Counted from the first letter of the stretch, positions 24,794-34,184 are shown. The stretch is DNA of 64,000 nt from Andreesenia sp964489735 (GCA_964489735.1 CAZBAL010000001.1:1-64000); one strand, 5' to 3'. Notes: generated by a model from the sequence alone, not told the origin. Translations and numbers: made by a program.

Positions 24794-25378
24794 CTAAAAA
24801 TCTTTAAAGAAGTTCTTTCCTTCTTCATAAGCCTTTTCCATAGCCTCTGTGTTTTTGTCAGTTGGTGTACCGTCTGTGCTAGTAACAAATACATTTGATA
24901 CTACTTTAGTATTTATAGAATCGAACAGTATTTGATTCGGTGCTGTACAGCCGATGAACTTATCTTTAAAGTTTGGTCCTCCAGCTGTTATAAGTAGTGC
25001 TCCATGTCTTTTTTTATCTCTGTCTATAGACGATTTATTTAATACATATTTAGATGACCAGTAAATCTGACATCTGTCTGTCATAATCTTAGTAAGCGAA
25101 GAAACTGATCCAAAGTGCATTGGTGATGCAATAATAACTCCATCACTATCATTGAATTCATCATATAGATCAGTCATATCATCTTTTTGGAAACAAGTAC
25201 CATGTTTTTCACAATATGAACACCCGATACACAGTCCAATATCTAAATCTTTTAAATATACTTTATTCACAACAACATCATCATTATTTTCCGTAAGCCC
25301 TCTTAAAAACTCATCCAGAAGCTTATCTGAATTTCTGTTTTTCATGGGACTTCCCATAATTGCAAGAACTTTCTTCAT
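24794..25378 (-). CDS. Flavodoxin-fold FMN reductase with iron-sulfur-type cysteine motif (paralogue)
   Basis: A 194-residue paralogue of the gene at 23392. AIMGSPMKNRNSDKLLDEF is the flavin loop, ASPMHFGSVSSLTKIMTDR the second flavin contact, and CIGCSYCEKHGTC the CX2CX2CX5C motif. Both proteins share FQKDD after the last cysteine and KKRHGAL. ATG 25378 is chosen with GGAGGG 6 bases upstream; TTG 25381 would be too close. It is transcribed convergently toward deoC. Confidence 0.88.
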   Translation of the reverse strand: MKKVLAIMGSPMKNRNSDKLLDEFLRGLTENNDDVVVNKVYLKDLDIGLCIGCSYCEKHGTCFQKDDMTDLYDEFNDSDGVIIASPMHFGSVSSLTKIMTDRCQIYWSSKYVLNKSSIDRDKKRHGALLITAGGPNFKDKFIGCTAPNQILFDSINTKVVSNVFVTSTDGTPTDKNTEAMEKAYEEGKNFFKDF

Positions 25379-25602
25379 CAATATCCCTCCAAAAAATTAT
25401 TCTAAAAACCCTCTTCGTTATATATACCCAATAATATAAGGATTAAGCCAAACAATTTACTTTATATCAATCATTCTTCAATGATGGTTAACATAGTTGG
25501 ATTAAAAAAGTTAGAATACAGATGTTATTTGACCTTGTTTATAATACAATGAATTCTCTTTTAAAATTAGGGTATATAAATCGTATCAAGGGGGGGATAG
25601 TA

Positions 25603-26787
25603 ATGAAGTTTAAGAAAGCGTTTGGTACATTTATCATTGTAGTATTTGGATTGGTACTGGGAACAACAGGATGTTCAAAAGATAGAGATATTAATGGTGA
25701 CGATGTTATAGGTAAAGACAGTAAAAAGGGAAATACTGGATCATATGAGAAAGTAGATGATGTCTCTTATGATATATTTTCTGAGATTATCGATCTAGAA
25801 GGCACAGAAAAGAATACGGTTGCTTCACCTATATCCATACAGAGAGCTTTGGAAGTCATTTCAAAGATGACATCAGACAGAGCAGATCTAGAAGTGTTCA
25901 ATATATACGATAAAAATTCATTACTAGAGCATGAATATAATAACTCTGTAATGGAAACTATCTTGCTGCTTAACAAAAAAGACTTTAATTCTAAAGCTGT
26001 GAATAAAATAATAGACAATATCAAATTGGTTGACTTTCCGAAAAAAGCTGAAAAGGAAGTATTAGATTTACAGAATAGAGTTTTAGAAGAAGTCATATAT
26101 AAACCTGAATTTAATGAAGATGCTACCTTAATAATAGCGGATGCTATAAGATATTATTCAAAATGGAGAAATAGTTTTGATGAGGCAAATACAACAAAGA
26201 TGCCGTTTAAAACGAGTGCAGGAGAAACCGTTTCTGTGGATACTATGTATCAGAAGATTAGTGGAAATGCACTGGTTACTGACCAGTATGAAGTGTTTTC
26301 TTTAAATGCCGATGAAGATGCCATAGCATATTTTATAAAACCTAAATCTGATATCAATCATGTGAAGGATAATCTTGGTAAGATTGTAAAAGAATATAAT
26401 GACAGCTATGAAGAGTTTGATGTTAATTTTTATCTTCCTAAAACAAGCATAGAAAATGAACTTGATATTAAAAAGCTAATATCAAATATTGGTCTAGATA
26501 AACTTATTAAATCTGGAGTAAAACCTGATAAGCTTACAGAAGACATGGTACCGCTATTTATTTCAAAAGCTACTCAGGTAGCTAAGATGGATGTTGACGA
26601 AGAAGGTGCAGAAGCTAAAGCCGTAACTGTTATTACCATGGAGAAAACAGCACTTCCTCAGGAAAAAGAAGAGATAGATATTAAGATGGATAGTCCATAT
26701 TTTATAGTCATCACTGATCGTGAAAAACAAGAGGGTAGGGATTACGTGGTTTTTACTTCGTTAATAGTCAATCCGCTGGAAAATTAA
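25603..26787 (+). CDS. Serpin-family lipoprotein
   Basis: A 394-residue secreted protein with a lipoprotein signal (Cys24 in LGTTGC) and a serpin domain from about residue 45. NTVASPISIQRALEVISKM is the N-terminal serpin motif, FISKATQVAKMDVDEEGAEAK contains the hinge of the reactive loop, and MDSPYFIVI is the conserved C-terminal segment. The hinge EEGAEAKAVTV (about 333-343) keeps mostly small residues, so it may be inhibitory. By count from the hinge, P1 falls on or next to the Lys-Thr pair near residue 349. The start is ATG 25603 after GGGGGGAT. The target protease is unknown. Confidence 0.9.
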   Translation: MKFKKAFGTFIIVVFGLVLGTTGCSKDRDINGDDVIGKDSKKGNTGSYEKVDDVSYDIFSEIIDLEGTEKNTVASPISIQRALEVISKMTSDRADLEVFNIYDKNSLLEHEYNNSVMETILLLNKKDFNSKAVNKIIDNIKLVDFPKKAEKEVLDLQNRVLEEVIYKPEFNEDATLIIADAIRYYSKWRNSFDEANTTKMPFKTSAGETVSVDTMYQKISGNALVTDQYEVFSLNADEDAIAYFIKPKSDINHVKDNLGKIVKEYNDSYEEFDVNFYLPKTSIENELDIKKLISNIGLDKLIKSGVKPDKLTEDMVPLFISKATQVAKMDVDEEGAEAKAVTVITMEKTALPQEKEEIDIKMDSPYFIVITDREKQEGRDYVVFTSLIVNPLEN

Positions 26788-26810
26788 TTAACAATTCTTG
26801 AATACTAATT

Positions 26811-26851
26811 ATGAAGAACAGTATAATAGTTTGCTGTTCTTCATTTTATTT
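26811..26851 (+). terminator. Terminator after serpin gene
   Basis: ATGAAGAACAG (26811-26821) pairs perfectly with CTGTTCTTCAT (26834-26844), followed by TTTATTTT. Confidence 0.9.
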
Positions 26852-26911
26852 TCATAATTATATGTTAAAATGTTGGAAATAATTAGTTTTTAAGGAAAGT
26901 GAGCGTGGCTT

Positions 26912-27592
26912 ATGAAGATTTTGGTAGTAGAAGATGAAGAGGATCTGAATAGAGTGATAGTAAAAAGGTTGAAAAGAGAAGGCTATAGTGTTGACTCATC
27001 TTATGATGGGGAAGAAGCTTTGAGTTATATTGAAGCAAGTGATTACGACGTGATTATTCTGGATGCAATGATGCCTTTAATGGACGGATTTGAGTTGGTG
27101 AGAACTATAAGAGGCAAGGGAATCAATATACCAGTATTGTTTTTGACTGCAAAAGATGAAATCCAAGATAAGGTAAAAGGTCTTGATTTAGGAGCTGATG
27201 ACTATATGGTCAAGCCATTTGCATTTGAGGAATTAATTGCAAGAATCAGAGTGCTCATAAGACAGAAATATGGCAGATCTTCAAATATATTAAAAATAGA
27301 TGATTTAACTGTAAATACAGATTCCATGGAAGTAAAAAGAGGTAATAGAACTATTGATATGACAGCTAAAGAGTACAGTATTTTGGAGTATATGATGCAG
27401 AATGAAGGTCATATACTGACTAGAGAGCAGATTGAGAATCACGTATGGGACTATGATTATGAAGGTTCATCGAATATGATAGATGTATATATGAAAAAAA
27501 TAAGAAGTAAAGTAGAACTTGAAAATGAAAGGAAATTGATAAAAACTGTAAGAGGACTAGGTTATGTTATTAAAGCTAATGATTCTAATTAG
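26912..27592 (+). CDS. OmpR-family response regulator
   Basis: A 226-residue two-domain regulator. The receiver domain (1-115) has the acidic pocket VVEDEED, phospho-acceptor Asp51 in VIILDAMMPLMDG, and Lys in YMVKPF. The C-terminal winged helix (about 128-222) has EYSILEYMMQNEGHILTREQI and KLIKTVRGLGYVI. It is followed 32 bases later by its cognate kinase gene and then a PepSY-like gene, so the three form one unit. Confidence 0.96.
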   Translation: MKILVVEDEEDLNRVIVKRLKREGYSVDSSYDGEEALSYIEASDYDVIILDAMMPLMDGFELVRTIRGKGINIPVLFLTAKDEIQDKVKGLDLGADDYMVKPFAFEELIARIRVLIRQKYGRSSNILKIDDLTVNTDSMEVKRGNRTIDMTAKEYSILEYMMQNEGHILTREQIENHVWDYDYEGSSNMIDVYMKKIRSKVELENERKLIKTVRGLGYVIKANDSN

Positions 27593-27624
27593 ATGGACCA
27601 AAGACGGATTAAAGGAGGATTAGT

Positions 27625-29037
27625 ATGTTAAAAAAGATTAAAGGTGTTCTTGTTAAAACTTTTGAATGGTTAAAGAGGTTAGCTTCTAATCTATTTAACA
27701 GAATTCCTCTTCCGGTTACATTAAAAGTGACTATGTGGTATGGGATATTCCTTACTTTTATATTTGCCGTACTTATCGGTTCAATCTTTTTGTTATCGGA
27801 CAATATCACTGAATATACTACTAGAAGGCTGTTGATAGAAAATGTAAATGATGCGTCAGGATATAAACATGATATTAAAGGGTTTGAAGACGGTGTGTTT
27901 ATTTCAAAATATAATTCTGATGGGGTTATTATTGGAGGTAGCATGCATCCGGATTTCCCCTCTAATATTGAGTTTAGAGATGGCATAGTAAGAAAATCAG
28001 TATTTAACAGTAAAGAGTTCCTCTATTATGACAGTATGGTCAACCGTAGAAATACTGAAGATAAAATATGGATAAGAGGAATAGTTTCTCTGGATACAGC
28101 AAATTTAATTTCTGGAGGTGCACTTATAATCATCTCTATTGTACTGCCAATAGTATTGGTTTTTATAATTTATTTTGGTTATAAAATTATAAAGAAAGCT
28201 TTTGTACCTGTAGAAGAAATATCTAATTTAGCACTTGAAATAGGGAATAAAAATGATCTTTCCAAGAGAATAGAGATAAGAAAAAACAAGGATGAAATTC
28301 AGAAGATGAGCTTGGCATTTAATTCTATGCTGGAAAGCTTAGAAAATTATTCTCTAAAAGAGAAACAATTTACTTCCGATGTTTCCCATGAGCTGAGAAC
28401 TCCAGTGTCGGTTATAAAAGCAGAGAGCGAATATGCTTTAGAATTTGCTGATTCAATTGATGATATGAAGGAGTCTCTTGGCATAATTAATAGGCAATCA
28501 GAAAAAATGAGTGATATGATAAGTCAGTTATTGAACCTGTCTAGAATGGATAGAACAGACAGTATGACCAAAGAAAAGCTGGATATATCTGTAATGATCA
28601 AATCCATAATAGATGAACAATCTATGATAATTGACAATGAAAAAATAGAATTAATTACTGATATAGAAAGTGGAGTTTTTGCAGAAGGTGATAAGCTGCT
28701 TTTACAAAGAGCAGTTAATAATCTCCTCTCAAATGCTGTTAAGTTTACAAATGATAAGATAAAATTAACTCTTAGAAAGAGTATTGATGATAAAAAAACA
28801 TTTGAGATAATTGTTGAAGACAATGGCATAGGAATATCGGAAGAAAATCAGTCAAAAGTGTGGGATAGATTTTTTCAGGCAGATGAGTCGAGAACTAAGA
28901 AGAAGAACGATGGTGCAGGCTTAGGCTTATCAATTGTAAAGCAGATAGTAGATATGCATGGAGGAACTGTTTCAATAGATAGTAAAGTTGGAATTGGAAG
29001 TAAATTTATCATTATTTTACCTGTTTATTCATTTTAG
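27625..29037 (+). CDS. Sensor histidine kinase
   Basis: A 470-residue membrane kinase. Membrane helices at about 33-57 and 163-189 enclose an extracellular sensor of about 105 residues. A HAMP domain follows, then the HisKA box TSDVSHELRTPVS (His255) and a HATPase domain with N-box NNLLSNAVKFT, G1 DNGIGIS and G2 GAGLGLSIV. AAGGAGGATTAGT precedes the ATG. The sensor region has no recognisable ligand motif. Partner of the upstream regulator. Confidence 0.96.
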   Translation: MLKKIKGVLVKTFEWLKRLASNLFNRIPLPVTLKVTMWYGIFLTFIFAVLIGSIFLLSDNITEYTTRRLLIENVNDASGYKHDIKGFEDGVFISKYNSDGVIIGGSMHPDFPSNIEFRDGIVRKSVFNSKEFLYYDSMVNRRNTEDKIWIRGIVSLDTANLISGGALIIISIVLPIVLVFIIYFGYKIIKKAFVPVEEISNLALEIGNKNDLSKRIEIRKNKDEIQKMSLAFNSMLESLENYSLKEKQFTSDVSHELRTPVSVIKAESEYALEFADSIDDMKESLGIINRQSEKMSDMISQLLNLSRMDRTDSMTKEKLDISVMIKSIIDEQSMIIDNEKIELITDIESGVFAEGDKLLLQRAVNNLLSNAVKFTNDKIKLTLRKSIDDKKTFEIIVEDNGIGISEENQSKVWDRFFQADESRTKKKNDGAGLGLSIVKQIVDMHGGTVSIDSKVGIGSKFIIILPVYSF

Positions 29038-29114
29038 GTTCATATTTCTTTCCTATAATCTAAATATAGTGATAATTAATAAATTACAAATATCATATAT
29101 AGGAGGATGTTAAA

Positions 29115-29756
29115 ATGGAAAGAATAAAAAATATTCAATGGGGAAAACATATCAAAAGAGGAATCATAGGAGCAGTCATACTGGGTATTGTAGGAGTAGC
29201 GGGAACAGGTGTATTTATATCGCAAGCTAAGAATCAAAGAGCTAAAGTCGAAGCTGCAAATTCAAAAATAATAGAATCTAAAGCGAAAGAACTGAAGAAA
29301 ACACTGATTACCGAAGAACAAGTAAAACAAAAGGTTAGTGATACTATTGGTGTATCAAAAAAACAGATAGAGTTCAATAAAGTAGTTTTATACGATGGAA
29401 AAGATAATTACTACGATAATCATGGATTTCATAGAGACAGAAATAGTAATGATCATTATCTGGATGATTTAGATGATAGGATTGAAGACAGAATCAAAGA
29501 AGAGTTATATGATAAAATAGGAGCTATTGACATGCTGATAGATGTAAATATAGCTGAAGCTGCAAATGAAGAGCCTCTTCAAAATCAAGCTGATACTAAT
29601 CAGGATGAAGCTAAGCAAGCTGAACAACCGGCAACTGTAGAGCCTAGTGTAGACTTTTCTCCTAAATATCTTGTGAAATGTACTGCTGATAGAGTGAGAT
29701 ACGTTTTAGTTCTAGATGCTGAAACAGGTGAAGTCATATCTTCAAAAGCAAGATAG
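29115..29756 (+). CDS. PepSY-like membrane-anchored protein
   Basis: A 213-residue protein with one N-terminal membrane helix (about 17-36) and an extracytoplasmic remainder. ITEEQVKQKVSDTIGVSKKQIEFNKVVL and the C-terminal YVLVLDAETGEVISSKAR resemble the PepSY fold. The middle contains an unusual His/Asp/Asn-rich stretch (about residues 96-125) and an Asn/Gln/Glu/Ala-rich linker (about 152-178). PepSY proteins often accompany two-component systems and may modulate proteases or sense envelope state. It follows the kinase gene by 77 bases with AGGAGG before the ATG. Confidence 0.75.
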   Translation: MERIKNIQWGKHIKRGIIGAVILGIVGVAGTGVFISQAKNQRAKVEAANSKIIESKAKELKKTLITEEQVKQKVSDTIGVSKKQIEFNKVVLYDGKDNYYDNHGFHRDRNSNDHYLDDLDDRIEDRIKEELYDKIGAIDMLIDVNIAEAANEEPLQNQADTNQDEAKQAEQPATVEPSVDFSPKYLVKCTADRVRYVLVLDAETGEVISSKAR

Positions 29757-29865
29757 AAATAGGAGAGTACGAACAGGAGTAAAAATTAATCGAGAAACTG
29801 CAATAAACTCGGAAGTGGTAAATTAGAAAGCAAGTCAAAAAGTGAAAATAGCAGAAACAATTAAA

Positions 29866-29909
29866 AAACGGGTTACCGGCATATCGGAATGCCGGTAACC
29901 CGTTTCTTT
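29866..29909 (+). terminator. Strong terminator before the scaffold gap
   Basis: A 17-bp perfect stem (AACGGGTTACCGGCAT and its complement) with a 6-base loop and CTTTTATT following. It ends the two-component/PepSY unit. Confidence 0.93.
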
Positions 29910-29916
29910 TATTCTA

Positions 29917-30016
29917 NNNNNNNNNNNNNNNNNNNNNNNNNNNNNNNNNNNNNNNNNNNNNNNNNNNNNNNNNNNNNNNNNNNNNNNNNNNNNNNNNNNN
30001 NNNNNNNNNNNNNNNN
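29917..30016. other. Assembly gap (100 N)
   Basis: Exactly 100 undetermined bases, the usual placeholder for a scaffold gap of unknown size. The DAHP synthase gene ends just to its right, so its terminator and anything between are unseen. Confidence 0.98.
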
Positions 30017-30017
30017 A

Positions 30018-31043
30018 TTACAGTCTTTCAGCAATATCATATACTAATCTTTCTGAATGATCCCATCCTAGACAAGCATCAGTTATTGATTTTCCATAAA
30101 CATCAGGATTTGACTGATTTCCTGGCTCAAGATATGACTCTATCATAAGACCCTTTATCAATGATTTCAGATCTTTTGAATAGTTTTTGCTATGCATTAC
30201 TTCCAATGCGATACGAGGCTGTTCTTCATATCTTTTCTTTGAGTTTGAGTGGTTAAGATCCACTATAACTGCTGGATTCTCATACCCTCTCTTCTGATAT
30301 TCTTCAGCCACTAATGAAAGGTCTTCATAGTGGTAATTAGGGTGAGCTTCACCATATTTATCAACTGAACCTCTTAAAATAGCATGAGCTAGTGGATTTC
30401 CTGAAGATTGTACTTCAAATCCATTGTAGACGAAGTTATGAGAAATCTGCGCTGCTTTTATCGAATTGAACATTACAGATATATCTCCACTTGTTGGGTT
30501 TTTCATCCCGCATGGTACATCGATACCGCTAACAGTCAATCTATGCTGCTGATTTTCAACAGATCTAGCACCTATTGCTACGTACGATAGAAGGTCCTGG
30601 ATATATGGATAGTTATCTGAATATAGCATTTCATCAGCTGCTGTAAGTCCTGATACTTCTATAGACTTTATATGAAGCTTTCTCATTCTTATAATTCCTT
30701 CGGTAACACTTGGCTTTTTGTTTATATCCGGTTGATGCATAAAGCCCTTGTAACCTTCACCAGTAGTTCTTGGTTTATTAGTATATATTCTAGGTATCAT
30801 AATTATCTTGTCTTTAACTTTTTCTTGTACTTCCGCTAATTTAGAAACATATTCACAAACCGCATCTTCTCTGTCAGCAGAACAAGGTCCCATAATAAGC
30901 AAGAACTTATCACTTTTACCTTCAAATACATCTTTAATCATCTTATCTCGCTCTACTTTAATTTTAGCTAGAGATTCAGGCACTTGTGTCTTCTCTCTAA
31001 TTTCACTAGGAGTAGAAAGCTTATTGATAAATTTAAAACTCAT
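30018..31043 (-). CDS. 3-deoxy-7-phosphoheptulonate synthase (class I, AroFGH type)
   Basis: A 341-residue DAHP synthase condensing PEP and erythrose-4-phosphate, the first step of aromatic amino acid synthesis. Seen motifs: LLIMGPCSADRED, RIYTNKPRTTGEGYKGF, ARSVENQQHR, GMKNPTSGD, VIVDLNHSNSKK and the C-terminal VYGKSITDACLGW. This is the AroF/G/H-type class I form, which is usually feedback-inhibited. The start is ATG 31043 with GAGAGGAGAG upstream. The stop lies one base from the gap. No T-box or attenuator is visible in front. Confidence 0.96.
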   Translation of the reverse strand: MSFKFINKLSTPSEIREKTQVPESLAKIKVERDKMIKDVFEGKSDKFLLIMGPCSADREDAVCEYVSKLAEVQEKVKDKIIMIPRIYTNKPRTTGEGYKGFMHQPDINKKPSVTEGIIRMRKLHIKSIEVSGLTAADEMLYSDNYPYIQDLLSYVAIGARSVENQQHRLTVSGIDVPCGMKNPTSGDISVMFNSIKAAQISHNFVYNGFEVQSSGNPLAHAILRGSVDKYGEAHPNYHYEDLSLVAEEYQKRGYENPAVIVDLNHSNSKKRYEEQPRIALEVMHSKNYSKDLKSLIKGLMIESYLEPGNQSNPDVYGKSITDACLGWDHSERLVYDIAERL

Positions 31044-31184
31044 TAAATCTCTCCTCTCAGTTTTACAAAACCATACAAATTGCTTTAGGAATAGTTAGTT
31101 TAACTTAATAATTCCAATAATTTAATTATACATCATATAATGGTAAATGTCTTTAATATATCATTAATATACAGTTAAGTTTGA

Positions 31185-31868
31185 CTATTCTTTATATTCA
31201 TCCGGCAAATTAATTCTCAATGTATCGAAGATATCATCAGAGTCTTCTTCGTTTTTGTTCATATGATCTCTTTCAGAATCTTTTGTATTATTTTCAATAT
31301 TTTTCTTTAAATATTCTACTTTTGCTTCTTTTCTATAGTTTCCTATTTGGCCGTAGAACTCTGTGAGTTTTCTAGAAACTTCTTCCAAAGCCAGCTCAAC
31401 ATCTCTTTCTCTTTCTGCTGCTCTTTGTTCTCTTTTTATAACTTCATTTTCTCTATCGGAAAAATCACTTATAATCTTACTTCTTTCATTCTCAGCATTA
31501 CAGAGTATATTATAGCTTTCATTTTCTGCTCTTTTTATCATCGCATGAGCCTTCTGTTCAGCTTCAAACACTCTGTTCGAACTCTCTTCGTGAGCCATTT
31601 GCAGGATTTGCTCTCTCTGGGCATATACTCTCTCAACTTCATCTCGTTGGTATTCAAGCATTTCCAAATGGTCAATCATATTATCTTCATACTTTAAACG
31701 CTCATTTATGAGTACAGCTGCTACGATAGCAGGAATTATTAAAAAGGAAAATATTGATAACACAAAAATAAACCATAGCGATAGATACCATGGAAATTCC
31801 GTAAAATTGGATATGTTGTTTCTTGCACTATCAAAGTGACCGTAGTCGTCATTTTTATCGTGATTCAA
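31185..31868 (-). CDS. Membrane-anchored coiled-coil protein, unknown function
   Basis: A 227-residue protein: a short cytoplasmic N-terminus, one strong membrane helix (about 27-54), then a long charged helix (about 57-190) rich in Glu, Arg, Lys and Ala with coiled-coil character (for example AEQKAHAMIKRAENESYNIL), and an acidic tail ending LPDEYKE. It superficially resembles DivIVA, SPFH or ATP-synthase b-type stalks, but no family motif is certain. TTG 31868 follows GAGGTGAT. It is divergent from the EF-G-like gene. Confidence 0.75.
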   Translation of the reverse strand: MNHDKNDDYGHFDSARNNISNFTEFPWYLSLWFIFVLSIFSFLIIPAIVAAVLINERLKYEDNMIDHLEMLEYQRDEVERVYAQREQILQMAHEESSNRVFEAEQKAHAMIKRAENESYNILCNAENERSKIISDFSDRENEVIKREQRAAERERDVELALEEVSRKLTEFYGQIGNYRKEAKVEYLKKNIENNTKDSERDHMNKNEEDSDDIFDTLRINLPDEYKE

Positions 31869-32044
31869 GTAATCACCTCATTAATGTATAATATTATGTA
31901 CAATTTGATTTTATCAGAGAAAATAAGCTTATTCAATGATTTAAATATTATATTTTTATAAACTATTTTTATTAGTGTTATTTTTTGCTAATATGGGGTA
32001 AAATCTAATACAAGAGATATTACACTAAAGGGGTTGGTTTCTAA

Positions 32045-34042
32045 ATGACTATATGTGAAAGTGATAAAATTAGAAATATTGCGGTACTAGGTCATAGTGG
32101 ATCTGGTAAAAGTATACTTAAAGATGCTATTCTTTTCAGCACAAATATATCAGATGTATCGCCAATTTATGAAAAGGCAACAAATATTTCATCTGATATG
32201 AACTTATTTACGGTTAACTGGAAAGGATTTAAATATAATTTCATCGATACACCGGGATATGCGGATTTCTATGGAGAGGTTGTTTCAGGAATGAGTCCTG
32301 CAGCAGGAGCTATTATTATAGTTGATGGAACAGAAGATCTTCAGGTAGGAACGGATAAAGCATTAGAAATAACAGATGAAATGCAGATGCCTAAGCTGTT
32401 ATTTGTAAATAAGATTGACTCTGAAAATGCTGACTACTATAAAATATTGGATCAATTGAGACAGAGATACGGAAAAAAGGTTGCTCCTTTCCACGTTCCA
32501 ATAGGAGAGTCTGATAATTTCAAGGGATATGTCAACGTTGTTGAACTGTTTGCTAGAGAATATGATAGAGAACAGGAAAGATGTTTTACGGTTGATATTC
32601 CTAAAGAAATGGACAATCAGATAAATGAAGTTAGAGAAATGCTTATGGAGTCAGTTGCTGAATCTGATGAAACACTGCTAGAAAAGTATTTCACAGGTGA
32701 AGAGTTCAGTAGAGACGAGATACATTTAGGACTTAAAAAAGCAGTAATGAATGGAGATATAATTCCTGTTCTTGTAGGTTCAACACTTAAGAATATTGGT
32801 GTTCATACACTTATGTGGATGGCGAAAGACTATTACCCATCACCTGTTGATAATGGTTTTGCAGATAACGAAGGCAATTTTGCTGGACAGGTTTTCAAAA
32901 CAGTTATAACCGAAGAGGGAGACAAAGTTTCAATTCTTAAAGTTCTTAAAGGGAAACTGTCACCAAATCTGGGTGTTTATAATGTGAGCAATGGAAGTGA
33001 AATAAAAATCAAAGAAGTGTATTCATATACTTCTGGAATTCTTAATAAAATAGAAGGAGCTTGTTCAGGAGATCTAGTTGCAATCGTGAATGTTGACTCG
33101 GTTGAGACAGGAGATACATTATCGGTAGACTCTGACTTTGTGCCTTTTAGAAAATTGGTTTTCCCTAAGGCTCAAGCTCTATATGGAATAGTTCGCAAGT
33201 CTGTAGCTAATGAAAAGGAATTAATTGATGCTCTCAAGAGAGTCCAGGAAGAGGACAGATCTCTTGAGCTTGAAGTTGATGAGGTTAATGACCAGATTGT
33301 CATAGGAACTCAGGGAGAACTTCATGCAAAGATAATAATCAAAAAGCTTATGGATAAATTCAATATTGAAGCAGAGATAAAACCTTATAAAATTCCATAT
33401 AAAGAGACTATCAAGTCAGAAGCTAAAGCGGACCTGAAGCTGAATAGACAGGTAGATGGAAAAGGTGAATTTGCTCAGGTTAGTTTAGAACTCGATCCTA
33501 TTGATGAAGGCAATGTATTTGTAGACCTTGTACAGGGAGGAAAAGTTCCACCTCACTACACTCCATATATAGAAGAGGGTGTAGGCGAAGCTATAAAGAA
33601 TGGTATACTTGCTGGGTATCCAGTGATAAATGTAAAAACAACTTACTTTGACGGTGAATTCAATCCAGCAGATTCGAATGAAGCTGTATTTAAAGAAGCT
33701 GGGAAGCTTGCATTTAACAAAGCAATGAGTCTGGCTAATCCAACTCTGTTAGAGCCAATAATGAGCATAAGAGTTACTTCGAAAGAAGAGCATGTTGGTG
33801 ATATAATGGGTGATATAACTAAGAGAAGAGGAAAAATCTTAGGTATGGAGCCAGCAGATGATATGATGAACCAAACTGTAATTGCAGAAGTACCGCAAAG
33901 TGAATTAGCTGACTTCCTTGGATGCTTAAGATCAATGACTTCTGGAAGAGGATTCTTTGATATGGAGTTCTTGAAATACAGCGAAGTGCCTGAAAAGATT
34001 TTAGAGAAAATAATAAGAGAATCCAATGGAGAAGATAAGTAG
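32045..34042 (+). CDS. Elongation factor G-like GTPase (EF-G paralogue)
   Basis: A 665-residue translational-GTPase-like protein. The P-loop GHSGSGKS (16-23), DTPGYADF (68-75) and NKID (122-125) are clear, followed by EF-G domains II to V (for example LELEVDEVNDQIVIGTQGELH and PVINVKTTYFDG). The interval between P-loop lysine and DTPG is about 46 residues against about 58 in typical paralogues, so switch I is shortened and its conserved Thr segment is not recognisable. It is therefore one of the EF-G-like paralogues rather than the main fusA. Its role is unknown; ribosome recycling or resistance are alternatives. Confidence 0.9.
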   Translation: MTICESDKIRNIAVLGHSGSGKSILKDAILFSTNISDVSPIYEKATNISSDMNLFTVNWKGFKYNFIDTPGYADFYGEVVSGMSPAAGAIIIVDGTEDLQVGTDKALEITDEMQMPKLLFVNKIDSENADYYKILDQLRQRYGKKVAPFHVPIGESDNFKGYVNVVELFAREYDREQERCFTVDIPKEMDNQINEVREMLMESVAESDETLLEKYFTGEEFSRDEIHLGLKKAVMNGDIIPVLVGSTLKNIGVHTLMWMAKDYYPSPVDNGFADNEGNFAGQVFKTVITEEGDKVSILKVLKGKLSPNLGVYNVSNGSEIKIKEVYSYTSGILNKIEGACSGDLVAIVNVDSVETGDTLSVDSDFVPFRKLVFPKAQALYGIVRKSVANEKELIDALKRVQEEDRSLELEVDEVNDQIVIGTQGELHAKIIIKKLMDKFNIEAEIKPYKIPYKETIKSEAKADLKLNRQVDGKGEFAQVSLELDPIDEGNVFVDLVQGGKVPPHYTPYIEEGVGEAIKNGILAGYPVINVKTTYFDGEFNPADSNEAVFKEAGKLAFNKAMSLANPTLLEPIMSIRVTSKEEHVGDIMGDITKRRGKILGMEPADDMMNQTVIAEVPQSELADFLGCLRSMTSGRGFFDMEFLKYSEVPEKILEKIIRESNGEDK

Positions 34043-34132
34043 TCTGCTTATCATTGGCTGATATTGTAAATAAAGATATGAGAGATAAAAGATTTAATAT
34101 TAATTAGAATGATTGTTATTTGAATTTAAAAT

Positions 34133-34173
34133 GACTTCCTAGTATATTTAATACGTACTAGGGAGTCTTAATT
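34133..34173 (+). terminator. Hairpin terminator after the EF-G-like gene
   Basis: GACTTCCTAGTA (34133-34144) pairs with TACTAGGGAGTC (34156-34167) over 12 bp with one G-U pair. The following TTAATTT is a weak T tract. Confidence 0.65.
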
Positions 34174-34184
34174 TAAGATAAAAG

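Noticed and set aside
29866..29909. Long GC-rich inverted repeat as an insertion-sequence end
   Set aside because: A 6-base loop, T-rich tail and position right after an operon make it an ordinary terminator.
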